Source: Acinetobacter calcoaceticus
GTDB lineage: Bacteria; Pseudomonadota; Gammaproteobacteria; Pseudomonadales; Moraxellaceae
DNA length: 29,649 nt
Assembly: GCF_016508255.1 (NCBI RefSeq)
Contig: NZ_JADVKT010000015.1
Coordinates: forward strand, 1 to 29,649
Direction: 5' to 3'
Below are positions 8,650 through 15,578 of the stretch, in pieces. Under the pieces are notes generated by a model, which had not been told where the DNA came from, did no database searches, and was given only the letters and a program-made list of their open reading frames with translations. The position numbers and the translations under genes were made by a program. The stretch's first letter is position 1. Every line of letters begins with the position of its first letter.

Positions 8650-9093
8650 ATGGGGAAAACTTTTATTGGAGCTCTGCTCTTACTGGGGATCAATACTGCT
8701 ACATTTGCGGCAGATATTACAGGTCTTTGGCAAACAATCGATGATAAAACTGGCGCTCCCAAAGCACAGGTAGAAATACGAAAAGAAGCAAATGGGACCT
8801 ATGCTGGAAAAGTTGTTAAAGTTACACCGCGTCCGGGTTATACACCAAAAGAAATTTGTGATAACTGTCCAGCACCTTATACCAATAAGCATATTGTAGG
8901 TTTAGATATTGCGACCGGCTTAAAACAAGTTGATAGTACAACCTACACCGGAGGAAAAATTCTAGACCCAAATACTGGTAAAGTTTATGGGCTTAAAGCA
9001 AAACTTAGCGCAACTGGTAAACGTCTTCATATGCGTGGATACCTTGGCGTTTCAGCATTAGGCCGTAACCAAATTTGGTTACGCGTAGAATAA
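8650..9093 (+). CDS. Exported DUF2147-domain protein
   Basis: 147 residues. A signal peptide (hydrophobic residues 5-20, likely cut after TFA) precedes a DUF2147 domain, recognised by the opening DITGLWQTIDDKTG, two cysteines in the CDNCPAPY segment, the GGKILDPNTGKVY turn and the closing MRGYLGVSALGRNQIW. DUF2147 proteins are small periplasmic beta-rich proteins without an established function. AAAGGA lies before the ATG at good spacing. It has its own promoter and a strong terminator, so it is monocistronic. Confidence 0.88.
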   Translation: MGKTFIGALLLLGINTATFAADITGLWQTIDDKTGAPKAQVEIRKEANGTYAGKVVKVTPRPGYTPKEICDNCPAPYTNKHIVGLDIATGLKQVDSTTYTGGKILDPNTGKVYGLKAKLSATGKRLHMRGYLGVSALGRNQIWLRVE

Positions 9094-9104
9094 AAATTAA
9101 AAAT

Positions 9105-9130
9105 AAAAAAGCCGCTTATGCGGCTTTTTT
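9105..9130. terminator. Bidirectional rho-independent terminator
   Basis: Stem AAAAAAGCCGC / GCGGCTTTTTT with TTAT loop. It ends the DUF2147 gene and, on the other strand, probably the pdxA-rsmA-apaH transcript. Confidence 0.9.
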
Positions 9131-9153
9131 ATTTTTACTCGGGTACAACTCTT

Positions 9154-9183
9154 GTCTTGCGCTCGTGAAAAGCATTGCTTTTC
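9154..9183. repeat. Short palindromic repeat element, copy 1
   Basis: GTCTTGC, six bases, then GAAAAGC-ATT-GCTTTTC, a perfect 7-bp stem with a 3-base loop at 9167-9183. The same layout (GTCTTGC, six bases, 7-bp stem ending in AGC, loop ATT) recurs at 23234-23263. There is no U-run, so it is not a standard terminator. It lies just downstream of apaH. Confidence 0.55.
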
Positions 9184-9187
9184 CTAT

Positions 9188-10030
9188 CTATATTTGCGCA
9201 GGATTATCGACAGCAAAGATTTCTTTATCTTCAAGACGGTAAGCCATTAATTTTCGTCCCCAAACACAGCCGCCATCAATATTCTGGATTTGCTCATTAA
9301 TGCTTCTGCCTTCTAGCGCAGCCCAGTGACCAAAAATAATCTGATGAGTCTGAGCAGCTTTACTTGGAAATTCGAACCAAGGTAAATAGCCTTCTGGCAT
9401 TGGTGCATCTAGAGCATCTTTAAAACTGAACTCTAAAGCTCCTTCTGCGTTGGTTAAACGCATGCGAGTCAAATAATTGGTAATACAACGTAAACGCGCT
9501 GAACCCGTTAAGTTGTCTTCCCACAAGTCTGGTTTTGAGCCATACATTTCTGCTAAAAAAGCATCCAATACCGATAAATCTTCGTTCGCAAGTACAGCTT
9601 CAACTTCTTTTGCCAAAGTAGCAGTTTTTTGCGCATCCCAAATACAAGGTATCCCCGCATGGGTAAGAATCGTTTGTTCATTTGGAAATAAACATAATGG
9701 TTGCTTACGTAACCAGTCGATTAACTCATCACCATCAATTGCATCAATAACATCTTGAGTGCGATCTTTTTCTTTAATTTCTTTTAAGCCACGTGCGCCA
9801 GCAACTAAAGTCAGATCATGATTTCCAAGAACCGTGGCAGCAGCACCGCGATCAGCAAGTTTTTTAACAAAACGTAAGGCACCTACTGAGTTTTCGCCAC
9901 GAGCGACTAAATCACCCGCGAACCACAAAAAATCTTGGTCTGGATCAAAACGTATTTCTTTAAGTAAGGCTTTCAGAGCTTCAAAACACCCTTGTACATC
10001 GCCAATCACATAATTAAAACGTTTAGTCAT
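9188..10030 (-). CDS. apaH: Symmetrical bis(5'-nucleosyl)-tetraphosphatase ApaH
   Basis: 280 residues. ApaH splits diadenosine tetraphosphate into two ADP and can remove Np4A-type RNA caps. The phosphoesterase blocks are present: GDVQGC near the start, FAGDLVARG, VLGNHDLTL and LTHAGIPCIWD. The C-terminal GHWAALEGRS and the GGCVWGRKL block are ApaH-specific and set it apart from serine/threonine phosphatases. The ATG follows the rsmA stop codon directly (TAAATG), so translation is probably coupled. The apaG gene that often lies between them is missing. Confidence 0.95.
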   Translation of the reverse strand: MTKRFNYVIGDVQGCFEALKALLKEIRFDPDQDFLWFAGDLVARGENSVGALRFVKKLADRGAAATVLGNHDLTLVAGARGLKEIKEKDRTQDVIDAIDGDELIDWLRKQPLCLFPNEQTILTHAGIPCIWDAQKTATLAKEVEAVLANEDLSVLDAFLAEMYGSKPDLWEDNLTGSARLRCITNYLTRMRLTNAEGALEFSFKDALDAPMPEGYLPWFEFPSKAAQTHQIIFGHWAALEGRSINEQIQNIDGGCVWGRKLMAYRLEDKEIFAVDNPAQI

Positions 10031-10843
10031 TTACCCCACCATTTGATCGGCTAAAGCAACAAATTGAGTCAGTGTTAAAGTTTCCGGACGAGCCATTGGA
10101 TCAACACCTGCTTTTTCAAAACCATCTTCAGCGATCATACCTTTAAGACTATTTCTTAGGGTTTTACGACGTTGGGTAAATACATGACCAACCAACCGAG
10201 CTAAAGCTTTTTCATCTTTTGCTACAATTGGTTTTTGTTCATATGGAACAAGGCGGAAAACAGCACTCGTTACTTTAGGTGGCGGGTTAAATGCGCCAGC
10301 TGGCACTTCAAATAAAAACGTAGGTTGGCAATAATACTGAATCATTACCGACAAGCGCCCATATTCTTTTGTGTTTGGTTCGGCAGTAATACGTTCAACC
10401 ACCTCTTTTTGTAACATAAAGTGCATGTCTTTCACTTTACTGCCAAATTCCAAGAGATGAAAAAGTAATGGGGTTGAAATGTTATAAGGTAAATTACCAA
10501 CTACACGTAATGGTCGACCATCTTTTACCAGTTCACTAAAATCATATTTTAATGCATCGGCTTCTATAATAGTTAAACGTTCAGGATGTGGAACACGTTC
10601 TGGTAAGCCAGCTGCTAAATCACGATCTAGCTCAACAACCGTTAATGCATCACACTCCCCAATTAAAGGAGATGTTAATGCAGCCAAACCAGGTCCAATT
10701 TCAACAACATTTTCACCCGCACGCGGATTCACCGAGCGCACGATTTTGGCAATGACTCGCTGATCATGTAAGAAGTTTTGACCAAAACGTTTACGAGCTT
10801 TATGCCCTTCATCTTTCGGGTTTAGGGCATTAATTTGATACAT
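10031..10843 (-). CDS. rsmA: 16S rRNA dimethyladenosine transferase RsmA (KsgA)
   Basis: 270 residues. RsmA dimethylates two adjacent adenosines in the loop of helix 45 of 16S rRNA, a late check in 30S assembly, using S-adenosylmethionine. Visible motifs are RFGQNFLHD (19-27), the SAM-binding EIGPGLAALT (from 48), the acidic ELDRDLA and the catalytic NLPYNIS (117-123). The C-terminal FTQRRKTLRNSL is also a family marker. The length is standard. GGAA lies nine bases before the ATG. The gene is 23 bases after pdxA and abuts apaH. Confidence 0.96.
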   Translation of the reverse strand: MYQINALNPKDEGHKARKRFGQNFLHDQRVIAKIVRSVNPRAGENVVEIGPGLAALTSPLIGECDALTVVELDRDLAAGLPERVPHPERLTIIEADALKYDFSELVKDGRPLRVVGNLPYNISTPLLFHLLEFGSKVKDMHFMLQKEVVERITAEPNTKEYGRLSVMIQYYCQPTFLFEVPAGAFNPPPKVTSAVFRLVPYEQKPIVAKDEKALARLVGHVFTQRRKTLRNSLKGMIAEDGFEKAGVDPMARPETLTLTQFVALADQMVG

Positions 10844-10866
10844 AGAACATTTCCAACATGAAAAAT

Positions 10867-11835
10867 TTAGCTCGCTGCCAAAGATAAAGCTAAATCGACA
10901 GCGACATTTAAACTTGAGCTTTTTGCCAAACCGGTTCCGGCCAAAGACAATGCCGTGCCATGATCGACCGAAGTTCGGATGAACGGCAAACCCAATGTAA
11001 TATTGATAGCTTCACCGAACCCTTGTGATTTTAACACAGGTAAACCTTGATCATGGTACATGGCAAGTACAGCGTCAGCATTTTTAAGATGCTCAGGGGT
11101 AAATAAGGTATCAGCAGGCAGGCTTAGACTCATTTTAATTCCTTGCGCTCGATAAGTTTCGAGTACCGGATTAATGGTCTCAATCTCTTCACGACCCAAA
11201 TACCCATCTTCACCGGCATGAGGATTTAAGCCACACACTAATATGCGCGGATCTGTAATTTTAAATTTAGTTTTTAAGTCGTGTAGTAAAATATCAATCA
11301 CCTGGTGCAAACGTTCTTTAGTAATTGCATCTGCAACATCTCTTAAGGGTAAATGTGTAGTCGCTAAGGCAACACGCAAGGTTTTGGTTGCAAGCATCAT
11401 GACAACACGCTCAACCCCTGCAAATTCTTGATAGTATTCAGTGTGACCACTAAACAAAATACCCGCATCGTTAATGACCGACTTTTGTACGGGTGCCGTA
11501 GCTACCCCAACACTTTTACCTGACATTGCATAATCAGCTGAACGGCGTAATTGTTCTAATACATAAGCCGCATTAGCTGAGTTTAATTGGCCATCAACAA
11601 CCGCCGTTTCTAAGGGCACATGCTCTATATAAAGCTCACCTGAAGACGATGATTCAGCTTGTCCCGTATATTCTACAAATTGAATCTCTACCCCAAGTTT
11701 TCGGGCACGTTGTTCTAATAAATTTCGGTCACCCAAAATAACAACTGGGTGTTCATCAACCCGCTTAGCCAAGCTCAAGCAGATATCTGGACCTATACCA
11801 GCCGGCTCACCAGAAGTGACATATAAAGGCAGCAT
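10867..11835 (-). CDS. pdxA: 4-hydroxythreonine-4-phosphate dehydrogenase PdxA
   Basis: About 322 residues. PdxA oxidises 4-phospho-hydroxythreonine with NAD in pyridoxal 5'-phosphate synthesis. It starts with LPLYVTSGEPAGIGPD, the family opening. The three metal-binding histidines lie in SGHTEYY, NPHAGEDG and YHDQGLP, and the end carries RTSVDHGTA. I choose the ATG at 11835, preceded by GGGGTG; an in-frame GTG at 11850 would add five residues. It leads the pdxA-rsmA-apaH transcript and is divergent from rplM. The surA gene often found upstream in other gamma-proteobacteria is absent here. Confidence 0.94.
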   Translation of the reverse strand: MLPLYVTSGEPAGIGPDICLSLAKRVDEHPVVILGDRNLLEQRARKLGVEIQFVEYTGQAESSSSGELYIEHVPLETAVVDGQLNSANAAYVLEQLRRSADYAMSGKSVGVATAPVQKSVINDAGILFSGHTEYYQEFAGVERVVMMLATKTLRVALATTHLPLRDVADAITKERLHQVIDILLHDLKTKFKITDPRILVCGLNPHAGEDGYLGREEIETINPVLETYRAQGIKMSLSLPADTLFTPEHLKNADAVLAMYHDQGLPVLKSQGFGEAINITLGLPFIRTSVDHGTALSLAGTGLAKSSSLNVAVDLALSLAAS

Positions 11836-11932
11836 AATCACCCCAGACACATAACGAAAATTTGTTTGATTTTAACATATCCCGCATTCGTCAGTTTATG
11901 GATTAAATTATCTAGCTTAAACTGGATTTTTC

Positions 11933-11961
11933 TTGTGACTTTGAGCAAACTCGTTTAGAAT
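11933..11961 (+). promoter_or_regulatory. Promoter of rplM-rpsI
   Basis: TTGTGA at 11933-11938 and TAGAAT at 11956-11961 with a 17-base spacer. Transcription would start near 11968, giving a leader of about 56 bases. Confidence 0.65.
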
Positions 11962-11974
11962 GCTCGCTCCTTTT

Positions 11975-12000
11975 GTTTGGACAGATTCCATAGTCCAAAC
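11975..12000 (+). promoter_or_regulatory. Leader hairpin upstream of rplM, possible L13 autoregulatory element
   Basis: GTTTGGAC (11975-11982) pairs perfectly with GTCCAAAC (11993-12000) around a 10-base loop, within the predicted leader and 23 bases before the rplM start. Many r-protein operons are controlled by the encoded protein binding the leader. L13 is known to act as repressor of rplM-rpsI in E. coli. That this hairpin is the binding site is inference. Confidence 0.5.
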
Positions 12001-12023
12001 CAACTATAATAGGTAGTGGTTTA

Positions 12024-12452
12024 ATGAAAACTCTCAGCGCTAAGCCAGCTGAAGTTCAACATGACTGGTATGTTGTTGATGCTTCTGGCAAAACTTTAGG
12101 TCGCCTTGCGACTGAAATCGCTCGTCGTTTACGCGGTAAGCACAAGACTTCTTATACTCCTCACGTTGACACTGGCGATTACATCGTTGTGATTAATGCT
12201 GAACAAGTTCAAGTGACTGGTAAAAAAGCACTTGATAAGAAATATTATCGCCATACTGGTTTCCCTGGTGGTATCCGTGAGACTAACTTCGAGAAGTTAA
12301 TTGCTCACAAGCCTGAAGCTGTTCTTGAAAAAGCAGTTAAAGGCATGTTACCAAAAGGTCCTCTTGGTTATGCAATGATCAAAAAAATGAAAGTGTACGC
12401 TGGTACTGAGCATCCGCATGCTGCTCAACAGCCACAAGTTTTGGACATCTAA
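12024..12452 (+). CDS. rplM: 50S ribosomal protein L13
   Basis: 142 residues, the standard length. L13 is an early-assembly large-subunit protein. The conserved core is easily seen: the [19 protein letters not shown] opening, [20 protein letters not shown], the HTGFPGGIR segment and the C-terminal [12 protein letters not shown] with [13 protein letters not shown]. It is followed after 12 bases by rpsI, the near-universal pair. Codon use is biased as expected for a highly expressed gene. Confidence 0.98.
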   Translation: MKTLSAKPAEVQHDWYVVDASGKTLGRLATEIARRLRGKHKTSYTPHVDTGDYIVVINAEQVQVTGKKALDKKYYRHTGFPGGIRETNFEKLIAHKPEAVLEKAVKGMLPKGPLGYAMIKKMKVYAGTEHPHAAQQPQVLDI

Positions 12453-12464
12453 GGGATACAGCAC

Positions 12465-12851
12465 ATGGCTACTAATTATGGTACAGGTCGCCGTAAGACC
12501 GCAACTGCACGTGTTTTCTTGTCAGCTGGTACAGGCAAACTCGTTATTAACAACCGTACTTTAGAGCAATATTTCGGTCGTGAAACTGCTCGTATGGTTG
12601 TTCGTCAACCTTTAGAACTTTTAGAAGTTACTGAAAAGTTTGACCTTTACATCACTGTTAAAGGTGGTGGTATTGGTGGTCAAGCTGGCGCGATCCGTCA
12701 CGGTATTACTCGTGCGCTTATCGCTGCTGACGAAACTTTAAAACCTGTTCTTCGTCAAGCTGGTTTCGTTACTCGTGATGCTCGTGAAGTTGAACGTAAG
12801 AAACTTGGTTTACGTAAAGCTCGTAAACGTCCTCAATTCTCTAAACGTTAA
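12465..12851 (+). CDS. rpsI: 30S ribosomal protein S9
   Basis: 128 residues. S9 sits in the 30S head with its basic tail reaching the P-site tRNA. The opening [15 protein letters not shown], the [19 protein letters not shown] core and the C-terminal [17 protein letters not shown] are diagnostic, including the terminal Lys-Arg that contacts tRNA. It shares the rplM transcript and is followed by a strong terminator. Confidence 0.98.
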   Translation: MATNYGTGRRKTATARVFLSAGTGKLVINNRTLEQYFGRETARMVVRQPLELLEVTEKFDLYITVKGGGIGGQAGAIRHGITRALIAADETLKPVLRQAGFVTRDAREVERKKLGLRKARKRPQFSKR

Positions 12852-12870
12852 TTCGTTTATCGAGTTGGAC

Positions 12871-12901
12871 AAAAAGCCTTGGATTTTTCCAAGGCTTTTT
12901 T
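12871..12901 (+). terminator. Rho-independent terminator after rpsI
   Basis: AAAAAGCCTTGGA / TCCAAGGCTTTTTT stem with a TTTT loop and U-run, 20 bases after the rpsI stop. Confidence 0.92.
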
Positions 12902-13025
12902 ATTATGAAAATAGAACAATAAAATGCAAACTTATAAATATAAACAAACTATCTCTTTAGAATCGTGATTTCCTAGAGCATTTTTAGTATCCTAATCGAT
13001 TCACTCAACCACGTCGTCTTGTGAT

Positions 13026-13679
13026 ATGTCGGTCGAAAACACCTCTATTCAGGGGATTACCCTTTACAGTCATGCTGATGATTTCCGTTCTCACTGGATT
13101 CGTTTTTTATTAGCAGAAAAGCAAATCAAATATCAATTGATCGTAACTGACCATGAAGACGAAGATTTAGCAAGCTTAAATCCTTATAACCAATTGCCAA
13201 TGTTGGTCGAGCAAAATCTTAAATTATTTTCAGCGCCTATTATTGCTGAATATTTAGATGATCGTTATCGCCAAAGTAAGCTTTACGCGGATGCTCCAAT
13301 GATGCGTGCAGAGCAGCGTCAATATATATGGAGACTTGAAAATGACTGGTTCAAGTTAGCAGATCACATGTTAAAGCATGCTGATTCTTTAAATGTAGAA
13401 CAAAAGCAAAAAGCTCAAAAAGAATTACGTGAAACTTTAATTTCACTTACTCCCCTATTTCAGCATTTTCCCTATTTTATGTCTGAAAATTTTACAATCT
13501 TGGACTGCATGCTGGCCCCTATCTTTTTAAGATTAAATAGCATGGGGATCGATTTGCCGAAACAGCACTGCCGACCGATACTTTTGTATTGTAAACGTAT
13601 CTTTGAGCGGCCATCTTTTGCTAAATCAATGACGGCTCAAGAGAAAAACCGTTACAATGAACTATTAAATATGGAATAG
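13026..13679 (+). CDS. sspA: Stringent starvation protein A
   Basis: 217 residues with a glutathione-S-transferase fold: thioredoxin-like N-terminal half (ITLYSHADDFRSHWIRFLL, the LNPYNQLPMLVE cis-proline turn, APIIAEYLDDRY) and an all-helical C-terminal half. SspA binds RNA polymerase and changes promoter use during starvation and acid stress; it has no GST activity and lacks the catalytic Cys/Ser. It is followed by sspB after 6 bases, the classic pair. The ATG lies in TGTGATATGTC, which recurs exactly at the sspB start; there is no good Shine-Dalgarno sequence. Confidence 0.93.
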   Translation: MSVENTSIQGITLYSHADDFRSHWIRFLLAEKQIKYQLIVTDHEDEDLASLNPYNQLPMLVEQNLKLFSAPIIAEYLDDRYRQSKLYADAPMMRAEQRQYIWRLENDWFKLADHMLKHADSLNVEQKQKAQKELRETLISLTPLFQHFPYFMSENFTILDCMLAPIFLRLNSMGIDLPKQHCRPILLYCKRIFERPSFAKSMTAQEKNRYNELLNME

Positions 13680-13685
13680 TGTGAT

Positions 13686-14120
13686 ATGTCTGAGCAAACT
13701 ATTGATTTAACCCCTACACGTCCTTATCTTGCTCGTGCAATCTATGAATGGATTTGTGATAACCAGCTTACTCCTTATCTATTAGTGGATGCGACACAGC
13801 CACATACCGATGTTCCACAGCAATTTGTTAAAGATGGGCAAATCGTTTTAAATATCGTGCCTCATGCTGTTCATCAACTTCTTATCGGAAATGAAGCTAT
13901 TACTTTCTCTGCCCGTTTCGGGGGGGCTTCAAAAGACATTTATGTGCCTATTCAGGCTGTTCTAGGTATTTATGCACGTGAAAATGGACAAGGTTTATTC
14001 TTTGATCCTGAAGAATATGCCAATGTAGCACCTGTAGAAAATACAGTAGAGTCAGAAGTACAAGAAGCAATTGAAACAACATCGACCAAGAAAAAACCAA
14101 CGTTAAGAATTTTAGATTAA
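13686..14120 (+). CDS. sspB: ClpXP specificity-enhancing adaptor SspB
   Basis: 144 residues. SspB brings ssrA-tagged and some other proteins to ClpXP. The N-terminal substrate-binding domain spans about 1-108 (RPYLARAIYEWICDN, TPYLLVDA, IVLNIVPHAV, FSARFGG, PIQAVLGIYARENGQGLFF). A charged flexible linker follows, and the C-terminus KPTLRILD is the ClpX-docking motif. Typical length and position after sspA support the call. Confidence 0.93.
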   Translation: MSEQTIDLTPTRPYLARAIYEWICDNQLTPYLLVDATQPHTDVPQQFVKDGQIVLNIVPHAVHQLLIGNEAITFSARFGGASKDIYVPIQAVLGIYARENGQGLFFDPEEYANVAPVENTVESEVQEAIETTSTKKKPTLRILD

Positions 14121-14137
14121 ATTTAGAGGAAGAAAGC

Positions 14138-14794
14138 ATGGCATTTGATTTAGTCCAATACTTTGCTGAGCAGATAAAAATTCAAAAGCCTCAGCTTTTA
14201 AATCAATATCCAGTTAATGAAAAAAATAAACTGATTGATGAAGTGAATATTCTTACGCTTGGAAAACTGATTAGTTTATGGCGCCAAGATGACAATAAGA
14301 TTTATCATGAAATTAAGGCTGCAGATCCACTTTATATTCAAGAAGTTGCTCGCCATCTAACAACGTCTAAACATAATCAGTCGACTTTAAAAAATGCAGA
14401 GCTAGAACAGAGTATTTCTGAAATTTTAACTTTGCAGTTAGCAGAACTTAACCAGCTCGATGAAACAGGTGGTTTTGGGCATAATGGCTTAAAAGAATTA
14501 ATTTTAGGTCAAGTAGAACACTTATCAGGTCAGGCAGAAGATTGGGTTTGGTCAACAAACCACCTAAATGAATTAATTGGTTCTAAACCTGTAGAACAAG
14601 AAGAGCTATCATTGGATACAACAATGAAGGAGTTCAACCAAATGGTTCACCAAGCCCAACCTCATCATGATGACTTGCATATTGAAGAACAAGCTGCCGA
14701 GATTTCTGTACCTACATGGTCAAAAATTATTGCCCCTGTCGTTGCTTTAGCAATTTTGGGCTACCTCTATTGTATTTATACACAGCTCGTTTAA
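14138..14794 (+). CDS. Unrecognised acidic protein with a single C-terminal membrane helix
   Basis: 218 residues that I cannot place in a family. Residues 1-190 are soluble-looking, acidic, rich in Gln, Glu and Leu, and probably helical. The last ~25 residues (from WSKIIAPVVALAILGYLY) form one membrane helix with only a short tail, so the protein is probably tail-anchored with the bulk in the cytosol. GAGGAAG before the ATG is a good ribosome-binding site, and the gap of 17 bases after sspB suggests the same transcript. A terminator follows. Its place next to the ClpXP adaptor suggests, but does not show, a role in proteolysis or starvation response. Confidence 0.8.
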   Translation: MAFDLVQYFAEQIKIQKPQLLNQYPVNEKNKLIDEVNILTLGKLISLWRQDDNKIYHEIKAADPLYIQEVARHLTTSKHNQSTLKNAELEQSISEILTLQLAELNQLDETGGFGHNGLKELILGQVEHLSGQAEDWVWSTNHLNELIGSKPVEQEELSLDTTMKEFNQMVHQAQPHHDDLHIEEQAAEISVPTWSKIIAPVVALAILGYLYCIYTQLV

Positions 14795-14810
14795 TTTGAT
14801 CATTGATCTA

Positions 14811-14838
14811 AAAAGGGGAATTCATTATTCCTCTTTTT
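14811..14838 (+). terminator. Rho-independent terminator of the sspAB transcript
   Basis: AAAAGGGGAAT / ATTCCTCTTTT stem (one G-U pair) with a 5-base loop TCATT, followed by a short T-run. Confidence 0.8.
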
Positions 14839-15043
14839 ATTGATTAAAATTAGTATAATTTATTAATAAATATTGTATTAATATTCTATTACAATTGTTT
14901 TATCTAAATTTTAAAATATATAATGTAAAACACAGCACAATATTAAAAGCATAATGTAAAAATAATCTTATAATATTTTTTATAATCTGACATTTTCTGT
15001 CACTTATGTCCCAAAACAGAAACTTTACAGTTTATTTGATTGA
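14839..15043. other. AT-rich intergenic stretch without a gene
   Basis: Very AT-rich sequence between the sspAB terminator and the Roadblock operon promoter. I see no open frame of note and no RNA gene. It could hold an AT-rich upstream promoter element or binding sites for nucleoid proteins. Confidence 0.6.
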
Positions 15044-15071
15044 TTGACTTCGAACTGTGCAGAAATATAAT
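15044..15071 (+). promoter_or_regulatory. Strong sigma-70 promoter of the Roadblock/GTPase operon
   Basis: TTGACT at 15044-15049 and a perfect TATAAT at 15066-15071 with a 16-base spacer. The start point would be near 15078, leaving a leader of about 58 bases. Confidence 0.75.
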
Positions 15072-15079
15072 GAATTTCA

Positions 15080-15102
15080 ACTACTTTTAGGAAAAAAGTA
15101 GT
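15080..15102 (+). promoter_or_regulatory. 5' leader hairpin of the Roadblock/GTPase operon
   Basis: ACTACTTTT (15080-15088) pairs with AAAAGTAGT (15094-15102) around AGGAA. It starts within about two bases of the predicted transcript start, so it could protect the mRNA 5' end from decay. Confidence 0.55.
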
Positions 15103-15135
15103 AAATATAATTTTAGAATCCTGAGAGATAAAAAC

Positions 15136-15495
15136 ATGGCTAAACTTTCTTTAGATAGCTTAACTGAAATTGATGGTTTTATTGCTTCTGCACTTGTTGA
15201 TTCAGAAAGCGGTTTATCACTTGCAACACAAGGTGGTGGGGATATTGATTTAGAATTGGCTGCTGCTGGTAATACAGAAGTAGTTCGCGCGAAGCGAAAT
15301 GTCGCCAATGCATTGAAATTAAATGATAATATTGAAGATATTTTAATTACCTTGGGTAAGGCTTACCATTTAATTCGACCTCTAGAAAGTAATAATAATT
15401 TGTTCCTTTACTTAGTACTTGACCGCAGCAAATCTAATTTAGCTATGGCTCGCCATGAATTGAAGTCATTTGAAAAAGAACTCGACTTTAGCTAA
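15136..15495 (+). CDS. Roadblock/LC7-like protein, first copy
   Basis: 119 residues with the profilin-like Roadblock/LC7 fold: helix ([17 protein letters not shown]), strand turn ([12 protein letters not shown]), long central helix (from [15 protein letters not shown]), two strands around [16 protein letters not shown] and [21 protein letters not shown]. Such proteins act as regulators, GAPs or scaffolds of small GTPases (MglB for MglA). The start codon follows GAGAGAT. It is the first gene after a strong promoter and is separated from the rest of the operon by a hairpin, so it may be made in excess. Its sequence differs clearly from the second Roadblock protein at 17106. Confidence 0.85.
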   Translation: MAKLSLDSLTEIDGFIASALVDSESGLSLATQGGGDIDLELAAAGNTEVVRAKRNVANALKLNDNIEDILITLGKAYHLIRPLESNNNLFLYLVLDRSKSNLAMARHELKSFEKELDFS

Positions 15496-15505
15496 TTAAC
15501 CTACT

Positions 15506-15538
15506 ATGTGCTTTTTATATTTATTATAAAAAGCACAT
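15506..15538. promoter_or_regulatory. Perfect 14-bp intercistronic hairpin
   Basis: ATGTGCTTTTTATA (15506-15519) pairs with TATAAAAAGCACAT (15525-15538) around a 5-base loop. There is no U-run after it on either strand, so it is not a standard terminator. It could partly block transcription, mark an RNA processing site or protect the 3' end of the first Roadblock cistron. Confidence 0.7.
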
Positions 15539-15578
15539 TAAAACTTCTATTCTATTCAATAAATTTTAATGTGATACT

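Noticed and set aside
9167..9183. GAAAAGC-ATT-GCTTTTC as the apaH terminator
   Set aside because: No U-run on the minus strand; the strong hairpin at 9105-9130 is the better terminator, and the layout matches a repeat copy.
12775..12960. Short open frame overlapping rpsI and its terminator
   Set aside because: It is an out-of-frame shadow of rpsI that runs through a terminator and has no family features.
15506..15538. The hairpin as an ordinary terminator
   Set aside because: The stem is perfect but no U-run follows on either strand, and the next gene of the module starts 41 bases on.
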